Shown in pieces: positions 27,155 through 35,065 of a stretch of DNA of 64,000 bases; the stretch's first letter is position 1; the number at the start of each line of letters is the position of its first letter. The notes beneath the pieces were generated by a model that was given only the letters and a program-made list of their open reading frames with translations, was not told the origin of the DNA and did no database searches. This stretch comes from Acinetobacter higginsii (GTDB taxonomy: Bacteria; Pseudomonadota; Gammaproteobacteria; Pseudomonadales; Moraxellaceae), in assembly GCF_000369525.1 (NCBI RefSeq), contig NZ_KB850076.1:190720-254719 (forward strand), given 5' to 3'. Both the position numbers and the translations under genes were made by a program.

Positions 27155-28307
27155 TGGCTAATTTTTTAAGTACTTTATATATGGCATAGATAAAAGCAAG
27201 AACCAGAATAAAAAGATTACCCCAATCAACTGCGAAATAAGCTAAGGTCCATAACGCGCAATAACACCATAGCATGGACCATAGAAATTTTATGATTCCT
27301 GACCAATGAAAGTGGGGTTGAGGTTCTGTGAATGAAAAAGTTTCATGCTCTGCTAATGGGAGAGTGTTTTTTGAAAAATCGATAGAATCTATAGATTTAG
27401 GATGAAATTTAAAAGCATTGTGTTGATCATGGTAGTCACTGATATTTGAGTTCTGATATTGGTTGGCCGTATATTTAAAGATAAGGACGTGGAATTCTTC
27501 GAGTGTATTACGTGCAGTATCAAATTCTAGTTTTTCAGTTTCAGACATGTGCCAGTAATCACCATTGTCATTTTTGATATGAGATTCATTATCAAACTGA
27601 CTTTTTAAGCGAGCAGCATTGAGCATTAAAATACTGGCATAATTCTTTTTCAGATTATAGGGGAGTACAGGGAACTGTTCTTCAATTTGATACATATCGC
27701 CTTCATAGCAATTATTATCAGTCAACGGAATAGGGTAACTTCCAAAGCGTCGAGCCACTGCAAAATGATAGATTTTTTCTTGGTATTCATTGAAAAAGCT
27801 TTGCCAAGAGATAGGTTTTAAATCTTCAGCAATACTGGAAATAGCCACGACAGGAAGATCGATCAACACATAGTTTTCAACGCTGTCATGGTAATTGTTA
27901 TAGTCTGAGTATAATGGGTATCCATCGTTATCATAGCTTTGCCAAAGTGATTTTTCTTCACAATGGATCAGTGCTTTTAACTGTTGTTGAGGAAAATGGC
28001 AGACAATACAAAAGTCACTATCACTTTGGGTGAAATTAAAAAGTTTCGATTCGTTCAAATAATTTGAGAGATTGGATGCCGAATGTAAACTGATTTTTTC
28101 TAGACCTTGTGATTTCAGAAAACTTAAAAAATGTGAAGCAGAGCCTGCCAGTAAATTACCTTGCTCAATATTTCGTAAAATAGGAAAGTGGGTGAAGAGT
28201 AAAGGGTGGCGGTCTAAAAGCTCGGAATCTACGCCGCCAGTTAAAAATTCATTTCCATAACTGACTAATGCGATTTGACGGTAAATTCTTGGTAAATGGA
28301 GATACAC
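27138..28307 (-). CDS. Tail-anchored hypothetical protein with YGNEFL motif, copy 1
   Basis: I do not recognise a named family. The 389-aa protein is a diverged paralogue of the gene at 29097-30098. Shared features are RQIALVSYGNEFLTGG at the N-terminus, LSFLKSQGLEKISLHSAS, and a late helix with TLEEFHVLIFKYTANQYQ. Both end in SGIIK/SGVIK followed by membrane helices, two here (about 330-380). No signal peptide is seen, so the large N-terminal part should be cytoplasmic and tethered by its C-terminus. I prefer the GTG start at 28307: AGGA lies 6 nt upstream and the N-terminus then aligns with copy 2. An ATG 7 codons earlier (28328) is the alternative. Confidence 0.7.
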   Translation of the reverse strand: MYLHLPRIYRQIALVSYGNEFLTGGVDSELLDRHPLLFTHFPILRNIEQGNLLAGSASHFLSFLKSQGLEKISLHSASNLSNYLNESKLFNFTQSDSDFCIVCHFPQQQLKALIHCEEKSLWQSYDNDGYPLYSDYNNYHDSVENYVLIDLPVVAISSIAEDLKPISWQSFFNEYQEKIYHFAVARRFGSYPIPLTDNNCYEGDMYQIEEQFPVLPYNLKKNYASILMLNAARLKSQFDNESHIKNDNGDYWHMSETEKLEFDTARNTLEEFHVLIFKYTANQYQNSNISDYHDQHNAFKFHPKSIDSIDFSKNTLPLAEHETFSFTEPQPHFHWSGIIKFLWSMLWCYCALWTLAYFAVDWGNLFILVLAFIYAIYKVLKKLANEKDH

Positions 28308-28359
28308 TCTTCTTCCTATTATAATCATTTTGAATTAGAGATAGAGTGATCAAAAAGTA

Positions 28360-28737
28360 ATGAGAAAACAATACCATTTTCGCAATATTGGACAAGATCT
28401 CTATATCTGGGATGTTCATCATTTACTTGAGTTGACGAAAAACTTGATGCCTAAGAAAATTTTACTGGCTGATATTCAAGAGCTAAACGAAGCCTATTGG
28501 TTTCCAGATCAATATCCAACAACACAACAAATCATTGAGCACTTTCAACTGATTCAAGATGCTGATCTGAGTTATCCAATTATCTTATGTGCACAAGGGC
28601 GTGTGATGGATGGAATGCATCGCGTCGCTAAAGCCAGTTTACTTCAATACACAGATATTCTCGCCGTGCAATTTGAACAAACCCCTGAACCTGATTTCCT
28701 CAATATGGATGAAGATGATTTAGATTATGATGAGTAA
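28360..28737 (+). CDS. ParB-like (ParB/Srx fold) hypothetical protein
   Basis: The 125-aa protein contains LSYPIILCAQGRVMDGMHRV, which resembles the substrate-binding GxxRxxA box of the ParB N-terminal/sulfiredoxin fold, but there is no HTH or C-terminal dimer domain. It ends in a very acidic tail (NMDEDDLDYDE). Such free-standing ParB-fold proteins can be CTPases, nucleases or nucleotide-binding proteins, and the function here is not known. It is divergent from copy 1 of the YGNEFL family with about 50 bp between them, so they probably share a regulatory region. It is not a chromosome-segregation ParB. Confidence 0.65.
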   Translation: MRKQYHFRNIGQDLYIWDVHHLLELTKNLMPKKILLADIQELNEAYWFPDQYPTTQQIIEHFQLIQDADLSYPIILCAQGRVMDGMHRVAKASLLQYTDILAVQFEQTPEPDFLNMDEDDLDYDE

Positions 28738-28842
28738 GATAATCTATTGATTTATTTAATGATTACATAACCCAAACATGTTCGATTAGACTTTTACGCT
28801 GAAATCTTTTTACAGTAAAGAAAACAGCATCAGGATAAAAAT

Positions 28843-29040
28843 ATGTTAGTGAGTGTAGAAGGGTTACAGCAAGGTGCATTTGAAACAGAACTGAGTATTG
28901 TGCCTAGAAAGGGTGAAACCATCCGAATTTTTTATGGGCCAGATGCTGAAGTTGAAGGTGAAATTGAAAATGTGCATCACATTGTTAATCAGCATGATGG
29001 CGGGCATAAAGTGATTATCAGAATTCGCCCCACCTTCTAA
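28843..29040 (+). CDS. Small hypothetical protein, 65 aa
   Basis: I do not recognise a family. The 65-aa product is predicted to be mostly beta-strand: it alternates hydrophobic residues (ELSIVPRKGETIRIFYG, KVIIRIRPTF). CAGGATAAAAAT gives a usable ribosome site before the ATG, and a clear terminator follows 12 bp after the stop, which supports a real gene. Confidence 0.62.
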   Translation: MLVSVEGLQQGAFETELSIVPRKGETIRIFYGPDAEVEGEIENVHHIVNQHDGGHKVIIRIRPTF

Positions 29041-29051
29041 AACGATAAAAG

Positions 29052-29084
29052 AAAAACCTAGATGGTGTGATCTAGGTTTTTTTA
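29052..29084. terminator. Bidirectional terminator after the 65-aa gene
   Basis: AAAAACCTAGA and TCTAGGTTTTT form an 11-bp stem with a GGTG-containing loop. It lies between convergent genes. Confidence 0.88.
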
Positions 29085-29096
29085 TGCATGGTGTTG

Positions 29097-30098
29097 TTAC
29101 AGACCAAAATAATAAGCAAGCAGACAGATAATTACAGTTAGGATAATCAGTTTGATAACACCTGATGTGCCAACTTTATGCTGTTGGGCTTTATCTAGTT
29201 GATGTGGGATTTCCATCGTTCGATCAATAATTTCAGGCTCTTCTGCTGTGAATTGGGCCGTTTGGTAATGATTTGCTGTTTTCACAATTAATTTTGCAAA
29301 TAAATCATCGGTCTTCTGGGCGAAATTACGCAAATTGATTTGTTCTTCAGGACTGATCAATTCACCTGTCGCATGATAAGGATGTTGTCTTTGTTGCTCC
29401 AAATAATCAGCCAAAGCTTGAGTACGATATAACAGGCGATGTGCACAATCAGCGGGATAATCAGTTGGAATCAATGCGAGTTGCTGGTTTGGTGTACTGA
29501 TCGAATCAAATTCATAGCCATAGAAAGGGAGGTCCTGTTGTTCTGGCTCAGAAAAATGTTCTGCATATTTACTATCGAACAGTTCTTTTTCCAAGAAAAT
29601 GGCCACCTGATTCCAATTCACTTTTTGTAAGTCAGTATCAATTTTTTTAGCGAATTTATCATTCAACTCATAACGCCAAAACACTTCTTGGCGGAGTGTT
29701 GTTTGTTGGGGTATCGGTATATCAAAGGCTTGATCACTGTTATCCCATTCAGCCAGTTCATGTCCACAAATCCATGCGGTTTTTTTATTGCCTTGGTGGC
29801 TCACAATAAAATGTGCGAAGGGAAGCAGCTCTACATTGGCATTTGGATTTTGCTCATCATTGAGTACGCTGGATAAATGTAGGCTGAGTTTTTTAACCCC
29901 TTGTTTTTTTAAGCCTTCAAGCCAAATCTGGAAATGTTGTGCCAACAGGTGCTGGGAGAGTAAATCCCTAAAGATCAGTCGATTTTGATTGAAAATCGGA
30001 TGTTCAATCCAACGACTAAAATTGAGTTCACCTGCAAGAAACTCATTGCCATAAGTCACAAGTGTAAGCTGTTGTTTCCAGATTTGATCAAGCGCCAT
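29097..30098 (-). CDS. Tail-anchored hypothetical protein with YGNEFL motif, copy 2
   Basis: The 333-aa paralogue of the 27138-28307 product begins MALDQIWKQQLTLVTYGNEF. It shares the GLKKQGVKKLSLHLSS segment, a WNQVAIFLEKELF region, RLLYRTQALADYLEQQ, and a helix ending KLIVKTANHYQ. A single C-terminal membrane helix (about 312-332, after VGTSGVIK) makes it a tail-anchored protein with a cytoplasmic body. GAGAAAG precedes the ATG. The function is unknown. The two copies are separated by the ParB-like and 65-aa genes, so this looks like an old duplication rather than a fresh tandem repeat. Confidence 0.7.
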   Translation of the reverse strand: MALDQIWKQQLTLVTYGNEFLAGELNFSRWIEHPIFNQNRLIFRDLLSQHLLAQHFQIWLEGLKKQGVKKLSLHLSSVLNDEQNPNANVELLPFAHFIVSHQGNKKTAWICGHELAEWDNSDQAFDIPIPQQTTLRQEVFWRYELNDKFAKKIDTDLQKVNWNQVAIFLEKELFDSKYAEHFSEPEQQDLPFYGYEFDSISTPNQQLALIPTDYPADCAHRLLYRTQALADYLEQQRQHPYHATGELISPEEQINLRNFAQKTDDLFAKLIVKTANHYQTAQFTAEEPEIIDRTMEIPHQLDKAQQHKVGTSGVIKLIILTVIICLLAYYFGL

Positions 30099-30623
30099 CG
30101 TTATTCTTTCTCATTGACGAATTAGGGTTTATTGATATTTCACCTTGCGAGCTAAAGCTCTCATTGCGACAGCGGACATTTTTTTGATGCTACAAGGCAT
30201 GTCTTATGTAATTTAGCCATTCTAAATAAATAAGAGATAACGCATCTGTCCTTGCGCTGCGATCAAAGCAGTGCTTTGATCTTACTCAGGTTATGGCTAA
30301 AACCTCCCTAAACTGTGTTATGAAACTTGACAAGGGGTTTGCGATTGTCTGCGTTTCATGCCTTGTTTATGTCGTTTTAGCTGATAACGCAATGCATGGT
30401 TGAAATGTCAATAGACCCTAGTATCTTATACATTTTATTTAATTATTGATTAATTTTTACGAAAATTTAAGCCATCTGCTTCATATTCTTGTTGTTTTAT
30501 CTTTAAATTAAAACTGAAAAAGTACTCTATTTAAACAGTCGTTTATCTTCATTAAATAGGTAAAAAGCTGATAAACTATAGCGTTTTATTATATTTCTAT
30601 ATTTTGTTGCTTTGAGAGTTACT
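30099..30623. other. 525-bp non-coding region upstream of pheS, with secondary-structure elements
   Basis: There is no credible gene. It holds a perfect 9-bp inverted repeat GATCAAAGC-AGT-GCTTTGATC (30261-30281). It also holds an interleaved pair of complementary segments: ATGAAAC (30320-30326) with GTTTCAT (30353-30359), and ACAAGG (30330-30335) with CCTTGT (30361-30366). The last 200 bp are very AT-rich and should contain the pheS promoter, but I could not pick one with confidence. A phenylalanine-rich leader peptide (pheM type) is not visible. Confidence 0.55.
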
Positions 30624-31604
30624 ATGTCACTGGAAGCCCTGACCACTGAAGCGCTTGCTGCCATTGCAGCGGCTCAAGACCTTGCTGCACTCGATCAAGT
30701 CCGTGTGCAATTTACAGGGAAAAAAAGCCAGCTTGCAGAGCAGTCGAAAGCACTTGGAAAAATGGATCCTGAAGAACGCAAAGTACAAGGTGCTGCGATT
30801 CATGCTGTTCGTGAAGCAATCAATACAGCTTTGACTGAGCGTCAACAAACATTACAACAAGCTGAGCTTGCAAAAAAATTGGCAAGTGAAACCATTGATA
30901 TTACTTTACCTGGTCGCGGTCAGCGTATGGGAAGTATTCATCCTGTAACTCAGGTACAAGAGCGTATTTGCCAGTTCTTTACCAAAGCTGGTTTCCAAAT
31001 TGCGTATGGTCCTGAAGTTGAAGATGATTATCATAACTTTGAAGCCTTAAACATTCCGGGTCATCATCCAGCTCGTGCTATGCATGACACCTTCTATTTT
31101 GATGCAACGCATTTGCTTCGTACCCATACCTCGGGTGTACAAATTCGTACCATGGAAACCAGTCAGCCGCCAATTCGCATCGTGTGTCCAGGTCGTGTAT
31201 ATCGTTGTGACTCGGATCAAACGCATTCGCCAATGTTCCATCAGATCGAAGGCTTATACGTTGCAGAAAATACCAGCTTTGCTGAATTAAAAGGTTTATT
31301 GATTAACCTGTTAAATGAATTCTTTGAAAAAGATTTGAAAGTACGTTTCCGTCCATCTTATTTCCCATTTACTGAGCCAAGCGCTGAAGTAGATATTATG
31401 GATGAGCGTGGTCGTTGGTTAGAAGTTTTAGGTTGTGGCATGGTGCACCCAAATGTACTGCGTGCTGCAGGGATTGATCCTGATAAATACAAAGGCTTTG
31501 CTTTTGGTTTAGGGGTAGAGCGTTTTGCAATGTTGCGTTATGGCATCAATGATTTGCGTATGTTCTACCAAAATGATGTGCGTTTTTTACGCCAGTTTGC
31601 CTAA
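30624..31604 (+). CDS. pheS: Phenylalanyl-tRNA synthetase alpha subunit
   Basis: The catalytic alpha subunit of the alpha2-beta2 PheRS is 326 aa from the ATG at 30624, with GAGAG just upstream. An upstream in-frame TTG at 30612 would add only four residues. The N-terminus is the coiled-coil tRNA-binding arm (about 1-85). The class II core has GRGQRMGSIHPVTQV, HDTFYF, RTHTSGVQIRTM, MFHQIEGLYV and GFAFGLGVERFAMLRYG. It is coupled to pheT (33-bp gap). Confidence 0.97.
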   Translation: MSLEALTTEALAAIAAAQDLAALDQVRVQFTGKKSQLAEQSKALGKMDPEERKVQGAAIHAVREAINTALTERQQTLQQAELAKKLASETIDITLPGRGQRMGSIHPVTQVQERICQFFTKAGFQIAYGPEVEDDYHNFEALNIPGHHPARAMHDTFYFDATHLLRTHTSGVQIRTMETSQPPIRIVCPGRVYRCDSDQTHSPMFHQIEGLYVAENTSFAELKGLLINLLNEFFEKDLKVRFRPSYFPFTEPSAEVDIMDERGRWLEVLGCGMVHPNVLRAAGIDPDKYKGFAFGLGVERFAMLRYGINDLRMFYQNDVRFLRQFA

Positions 31605-31637
31605 ACATTTTTTCAGGATTAAAGAAGGTTTATACAA

Positions 31638-34019
31638 ATGAAAATTAGTGAAAATTGGTTACGCAGCTGGGTAAATCCAGCGATTGATAGCGATACATTG
31701 TCTGATCAATTGACCATGTTGGGTTTGGAAGTCGATGAGTTAGCACCTGTTGCAAAACCGTTTACTGGTGTGGTTATTGGTGAAGTCCTTACGGTTGAAC
31801 AACATCCAGATGCAGATCGTTTACGTGTGACCACGATTAATATTGGTTCAGGTGACGCCTTACAGATTGTCTGTGGTGCGCCAAATGTTCGTGTGGGCAT
31901 GAAAGCACCTGTTGCAACGATCGGTGCGGTATTGCCAGGCGATTTCAAAATTAAAAAAGGCAAGCTGCGTGGTGTGGAATCACAAGGCATGCTGTGTGGT
32001 GCCTCTGAAATTGATTTAGAAGACAAAATTGATGGTTTGTTGGAATTACCGGCTGATGCACCAGTGGGTATGAATATTCGTGAATATTTAAAGCTTGATG
32101 ACAATGTCATTGATATTAGTATCACACCCAACCGTGGTGACTGCTTTAGTATTCGTGGTATTGCCCGTGAAATCGCGGTGATTAACCAGCTTGAAGTAAA
32201 TGAACCAAAGATTCAGGCTGTTCCTGCATCAATTACTGATGAGAAAGCAGTAACGATTAGCACTGAAGGTACACCACGTTATTTAGGGCGTATTATCAAA
32301 AATGTGAATGTCAAAGCGGCAACTCCTGAGTGGATGGAGCAAGCTCTTGCACGTTCAGGTATTCGTACCCATAGCATTTTGGTGGATATTACTAACTATG
32401 TGTTGCTTGAATTGGGTCAACCCATGCATGCCTTTGACTTGGCAAAAATTGAAGGTTCGATTCAAGTCCGCCAAGCGCAGTCACAAGAAAAGTTGACGTT
32501 ACTCAATGATCAAGAAGTTGAATTGCAAGATGACATGATGGTCATTGCAGATGATCAAAAAGTTTTAGCGATTGCGGGAATTATGGGGGGGCTAGATTCA
32601 TCGGTAACTGATGATACCCAAGACATCTTCCTTGAAAGTGCATTCTTTGCACCTTTAGCGATTGCAGGTCGTGCGCGTCGTTTTGGTTTACATACGGATT
32701 CATCACAACGTTATGAACGCGGTGTGGATTTTGAATTGCCAATGATTGCTATGCACCGTGCTTCTGAGCTTATTCAAGCCTTTGCTGGTGGTGAGTTTGG
32801 TCCAGTGACTGTTGCTGAACAGGCAGAACTGCTTCCAAAGCGCGAAGCAATTGTATTGAAGCAAGCACAAGTTGATCAATTACTCGGTTATGCTGTGGCT
32901 GGTGATTTTATTGCCGATGCTTTGACGCGTTTGGGCTGTGTGGTTGAAAGTAAAGCTGAAGGTGAGTGGCGTGTTGTTCCACCATCGCATCGCTATGATA
33001 TGGCAATCTATCAAGATTTAATTGAAGAAGTTGCCCGTATTCACGGTTATGACAATATTCAAATCAGTTTGCCAAAAATTGATGTAAAACTGGAAAAGTA
33101 CCAAGACCGTTTTGAAATTGCACAATTACGTCAAACTGCGGTGACATTGGGCTATCAAGAAGCAATTAGCTTTAGCTTTGCCGATGCAAAACTTGAGAAG
33201 CAATTAAATCCAGATGTACAGCCACTGATGCTTGCCAATCCTATTTCAAGTGATTTGGCTGCAATGCGTAGTACTTTGTTGTCTAGCTTAATTCCGTGTG
33301 TACAGTACAACTTAAACCGTCAACAGCAGCGTGTACGTTTCTTTGAGTTGGGCCTACGTTTTGATTATCAGGATGCGCAAAATATTCATGATCTAAAACA
33401 GATCCCAACTTTAGCATTGATTGCGGTTGGTGCTCGTGTACCAGAATCGTGGCATGCAAAACCTCAATCAATGGATTTCTTTGATTTCAAAGGTGAGATT
33501 GAAGAGATTTTAGCTGCTGGTCGTATTGGTGCTGACTTTGTTCGTACAGAGCGTGCATGGTTGCATCCTGGCCAATCGGCAGAAATTTTGGTGGATGGAC
33601 AATCGATTGGTTATTTAGGTCGTCTACATCCATCATTGGAAAATGAACTCGATTTGGGTATAACTTGGGTCGCAGAGCTGGATCAACAGGCAGTTTTGCA
33701 ATCTTATGTATCTAATTTTACAGAATTATCACGTTTTCCATCGGTTAGACGTGATATTGCGCTTTTAATCTCTGATAATATTGAGGTAAGAGATATTCAG
33801 CGGTTAATTGAGCAGACTGGTGGTGAGTTACTCGACTCAGCATGGTTGTTCGATGTGTATACGGGCCAAGGGGTTGAACAAGGCAAGCGCTCTTTAGCTT
33901 TTGCAGTGTTATGGCAACATCCAACTCGTACGCTTGAAGATGCTGAAATTAAATCTGGTATGGATAACATTATTCAAGTGTTGGAAGACACTTACCAAGC
34001 GACATTGAGGGCCTCATGA
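31638..34019 (+). CDS. pheT: Phenylalanyl-tRNA synthetase beta subunit
   Basis: The 793-aa beta subunit has the tRNA-binding OB fold (about 40-150, with HPDADRLRVTTI and GMLCGASEIDL), the B3/B4 editing region (about 210-390, with ITPNRGDCFSIRGIAREI before it), the B5 domain, the degenerate catalytic-like module and the C-terminal anticodon-binding domain (about 700-793, SRFPSVRRDIALLI). It overlaps ihfA by 4 bp, the same gene order as in E. coli. Confidence 0.97.
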   Translation: MKISENWLRSWVNPAIDSDTLSDQLTMLGLEVDELAPVAKPFTGVVIGEVLTVEQHPDADRLRVTTINIGSGDALQIVCGAPNVRVGMKAPVATIGAVLPGDFKIKKGKLRGVESQGMLCGASEIDLEDKIDGLLELPADAPVGMNIREYLKLDDNVIDISITPNRGDCFSIRGIAREIAVINQLEVNEPKIQAVPASITDEKAVTISTEGTPRYLGRIIKNVNVKAATPEWMEQALARSGIRTHSILVDITNYVLLELGQPMHAFDLAKIEGSIQVRQAQSQEKLTLLNDQEVELQDDMMVIADDQKVLAIAGIMGGLDSSVTDDTQDIFLESAFFAPLAIAGRARRFGLHTDSSQRYERGVDFELPMIAMHRASELIQAFAGGEFGPVTVAEQAELLPKREAIVLKQAQVDQLLGYAVAGDFIADALTRLGCVVESKAEGEWRVVPPSHRYDMAIYQDLIEEVARIHGYDNIQISLPKIDVKLEKYQDRFEIAQLRQTAVTLGYQEAISFSFADAKLEKQLNPDVQPLMLANPISSDLAAMRSTLLSSLIPCVQYNLNRQQQRVRFFELGLRFDYQDAQNIHDLKQIPTLALIAVGARVPESWHAKPQSMDFFDFKGEIEEILAAGRIGADFVRTERAWLHPGQSAEILVDGQSIGYLGRLHPSLENELDLGITWVAELDQQAVLQSYVSNFTELSRFPSVRRDIALLISDNIEVRDIQRLIEQTGGELLDSAWLFDVYTGQGVEQGKRSLAFAVLWQHPTRTLEDAEIKSGMDNIIQVLEDTYQATLRAS

Positions 34020-34312
34020 CAGCATTAACAAAAGCAGATATGGCGGACCATTTAAGTGAGCTTACTAGCTTAAATCGCCGCGAAGCAAAACAAATGGTCG
34101 AGTTATTTTTTGACGAAATTAGCCAAGCATTAATTGCTGGCGAACAAGTCAAACTTTCTGGCTTCGGTAATTTCGAGTTACGTGATAAGCGTGAACGTCC
34201 AGGACGTAATCCAAAGACAGGTGAGGAAATTCCAATTTCTGCACGTCGAGTGGTCACGTTCAGAGCGGGTCAGAAATTTAGACAGCGCGTTGGGAATGAG
34301 CAGATCGATTGA
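34016..34312 (+). CDS. ihfA: Integration host factor subunit alpha
   Basis: The 98-aa DNA-bending protein starts MTALTKADMADHLSEL and has the arm sequence GFGNFELRDKRERPGRNPKTGEEI cut by the conserved Pro that inserts into DNA, in the order typical of IhfA. The partner IhfB is not in the window. Translation is coupled to pheT by the ATGA overlap. The terminator stem includes the stop codon. Confidence 0.97.
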   Translation: MTALTKADMADHLSELTSLNRREAKQMVELFFDEISQALIAGEQVKLSGFGNFELRDKRERPGRNPKTGEEIPISARRVVTFRAGQKFRQRVGNEQID

Positions 34313-34325
34313 TCTGCTTTTTTTA
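34299..34325 (+). terminator. Terminator overlapping the ihfA stop codon
   Basis: AGCAGATC (34299-34306) and GATCTGCT (34311-34318) with a GATT loop are followed by seven T. The TGA stop of ihfA at 34310-34312 lies within the hairpin. Confidence 0.88.
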
Positions 34326-34360
34326 TGCCAATCTTTTATTTATAGAAATGTTAGGCATAA

Positions 34361-34390
34361 AAAAAGAGAACCGTAAGGTTCTCTTTTTTT
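34361..34390. terminator. Second terminator between ihfA and the lipoprotein gene
   Basis: AAAAAGAGAACC and GGTTCTCTTTTT with a GTAA tetraloop can act in both directions. It serves the minus-strand lipoprotein gene. Confidence 0.9.
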
Positions 34391-34408
34391 CGATAATCTA
34401 AAACTAGA

Positions 34409-34678
34409 TTATTGAGCAGCAGAAGCTTCAGCAGGAGCAGCTTCAGTAGCAGCAACGTCAGAAGCAGCAGCAGCAACGTCAGAAGCAGCAGCTTCAGTAG
34501 TAGCAACAGCTTCAGAAGCAGCAGCATCAACAGCTTCTACAGCTTCAGAAGCAGCTTCTACAGCTTCAGATGCAGCAGCAGTAGCGTCAGTAGCTGGCGC
34601 TTCTTCTTTCTTAGAGCAACCAACGAAAGCTAAAGTAGTAGCAATAGCAGCAACAACAGCGAATTTTTTGAATAACAT
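34409..34678 (-). CDS. Alanine-rich repetitive small lipoprotein
   Basis: The 89-aa product has a lipoprotein signal (MLFKKFAVVAAIATTLAFVGC) with the lipidated Cys at 21, then SKKEEAPATDAT. A low-complexity tail follows in which ASEAVEA and ASDVA units recur, almost entirely Ala, Glu, Val, Ser and Thr. It is probably anchored in a membrane with an extended or helical repeat facing the periplasm. No known function is recognised. The DNA is equally repetitive (GCAGCAGCTTCAG-like units), so copy number may vary by slippage. GAGAGTGATGCC provides the ribosome site. Confidence 0.8.
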   Translation of the reverse strand: MLFKKFAVVAAIATTLAFVGCSKKEEAPATDATAAASEAVEAASEAVEAVDAAASEAVATTEAAASDVAAAASDVAATEAAPAEASAAQ

Positions 34679-35027
34679 GGCATCACTCTCATAAAATTGT
34701 GAGATTAAAAAAAACCTGAGCTAGTCTGTTTGTGCTTTTATTATTCCTAAACGCTTTAGGTAACAACGCAGGGAGCAGCCTAACTGGTCTGTAGCTATCC
34801 TATCAAAGCAATTCATGAATTACTACTGTTCTGTCCAACAAAACGACAAAAATGGGCAGAATTTGGCTATTTTTTGATAGAAAATAACTATGAGTTATAT
34901 GATTTGAATCGGTAAATTGAAAAAAAATAATATCAATTTTAAAATATAAACTTATAAATCAATAGATTGGTTATTTTCATGATTTTTAGAAGAATGTGTA
35001 AATATTCTGTAAGCGTGTCAACCAAAT
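34679..35027. other. AT-rich intergenic region upstream of the lipoprotein gene
   Basis: Between the lipoprotein start and the rho terminator I see no gene. It includes a CCTAAA-CGC-TTTAGG palindrome (34747-34761) about 70-80 bp upstream of the lipoprotein ATG, a possible operator, and then about 200 bp of very AT-rich DNA. Confidence 0.5.
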
Positions 35028-35029
35028 AA

Positions 35030-35058
35030 AAAAAGCTACCATTAAGGTAGCTTTTTCT
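35030..35058 (-). terminator. Terminator after rho
   Basis: AAAAGCTACC and GGTAGCTTTT with an ATTAA loop lie 8 bp past the rho stop, with T-rich sequence on the minus strand. Confidence 0.85.
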
Positions 35059-35065
35059 TTGGACT

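Noticed and set aside
28360..28737. Chromosome-partitioning ParB
   Set aside because: It is only 125 aa, without the HTH or C-terminal domain and with no parA beside it.
30099..30623. A pheM-type leader peptide before pheS
   Set aside because: No short frame rich in Phe codons followed by a terminator was found.
34412..34633. A serine/arginine-rich plus-strand frame opposite the lipoprotein gene
   Set aside because: It is produced by the GCAGCA-type repeats read on the other strand. The minus-strand frame has a signal peptide, lipobox and ribosome site.
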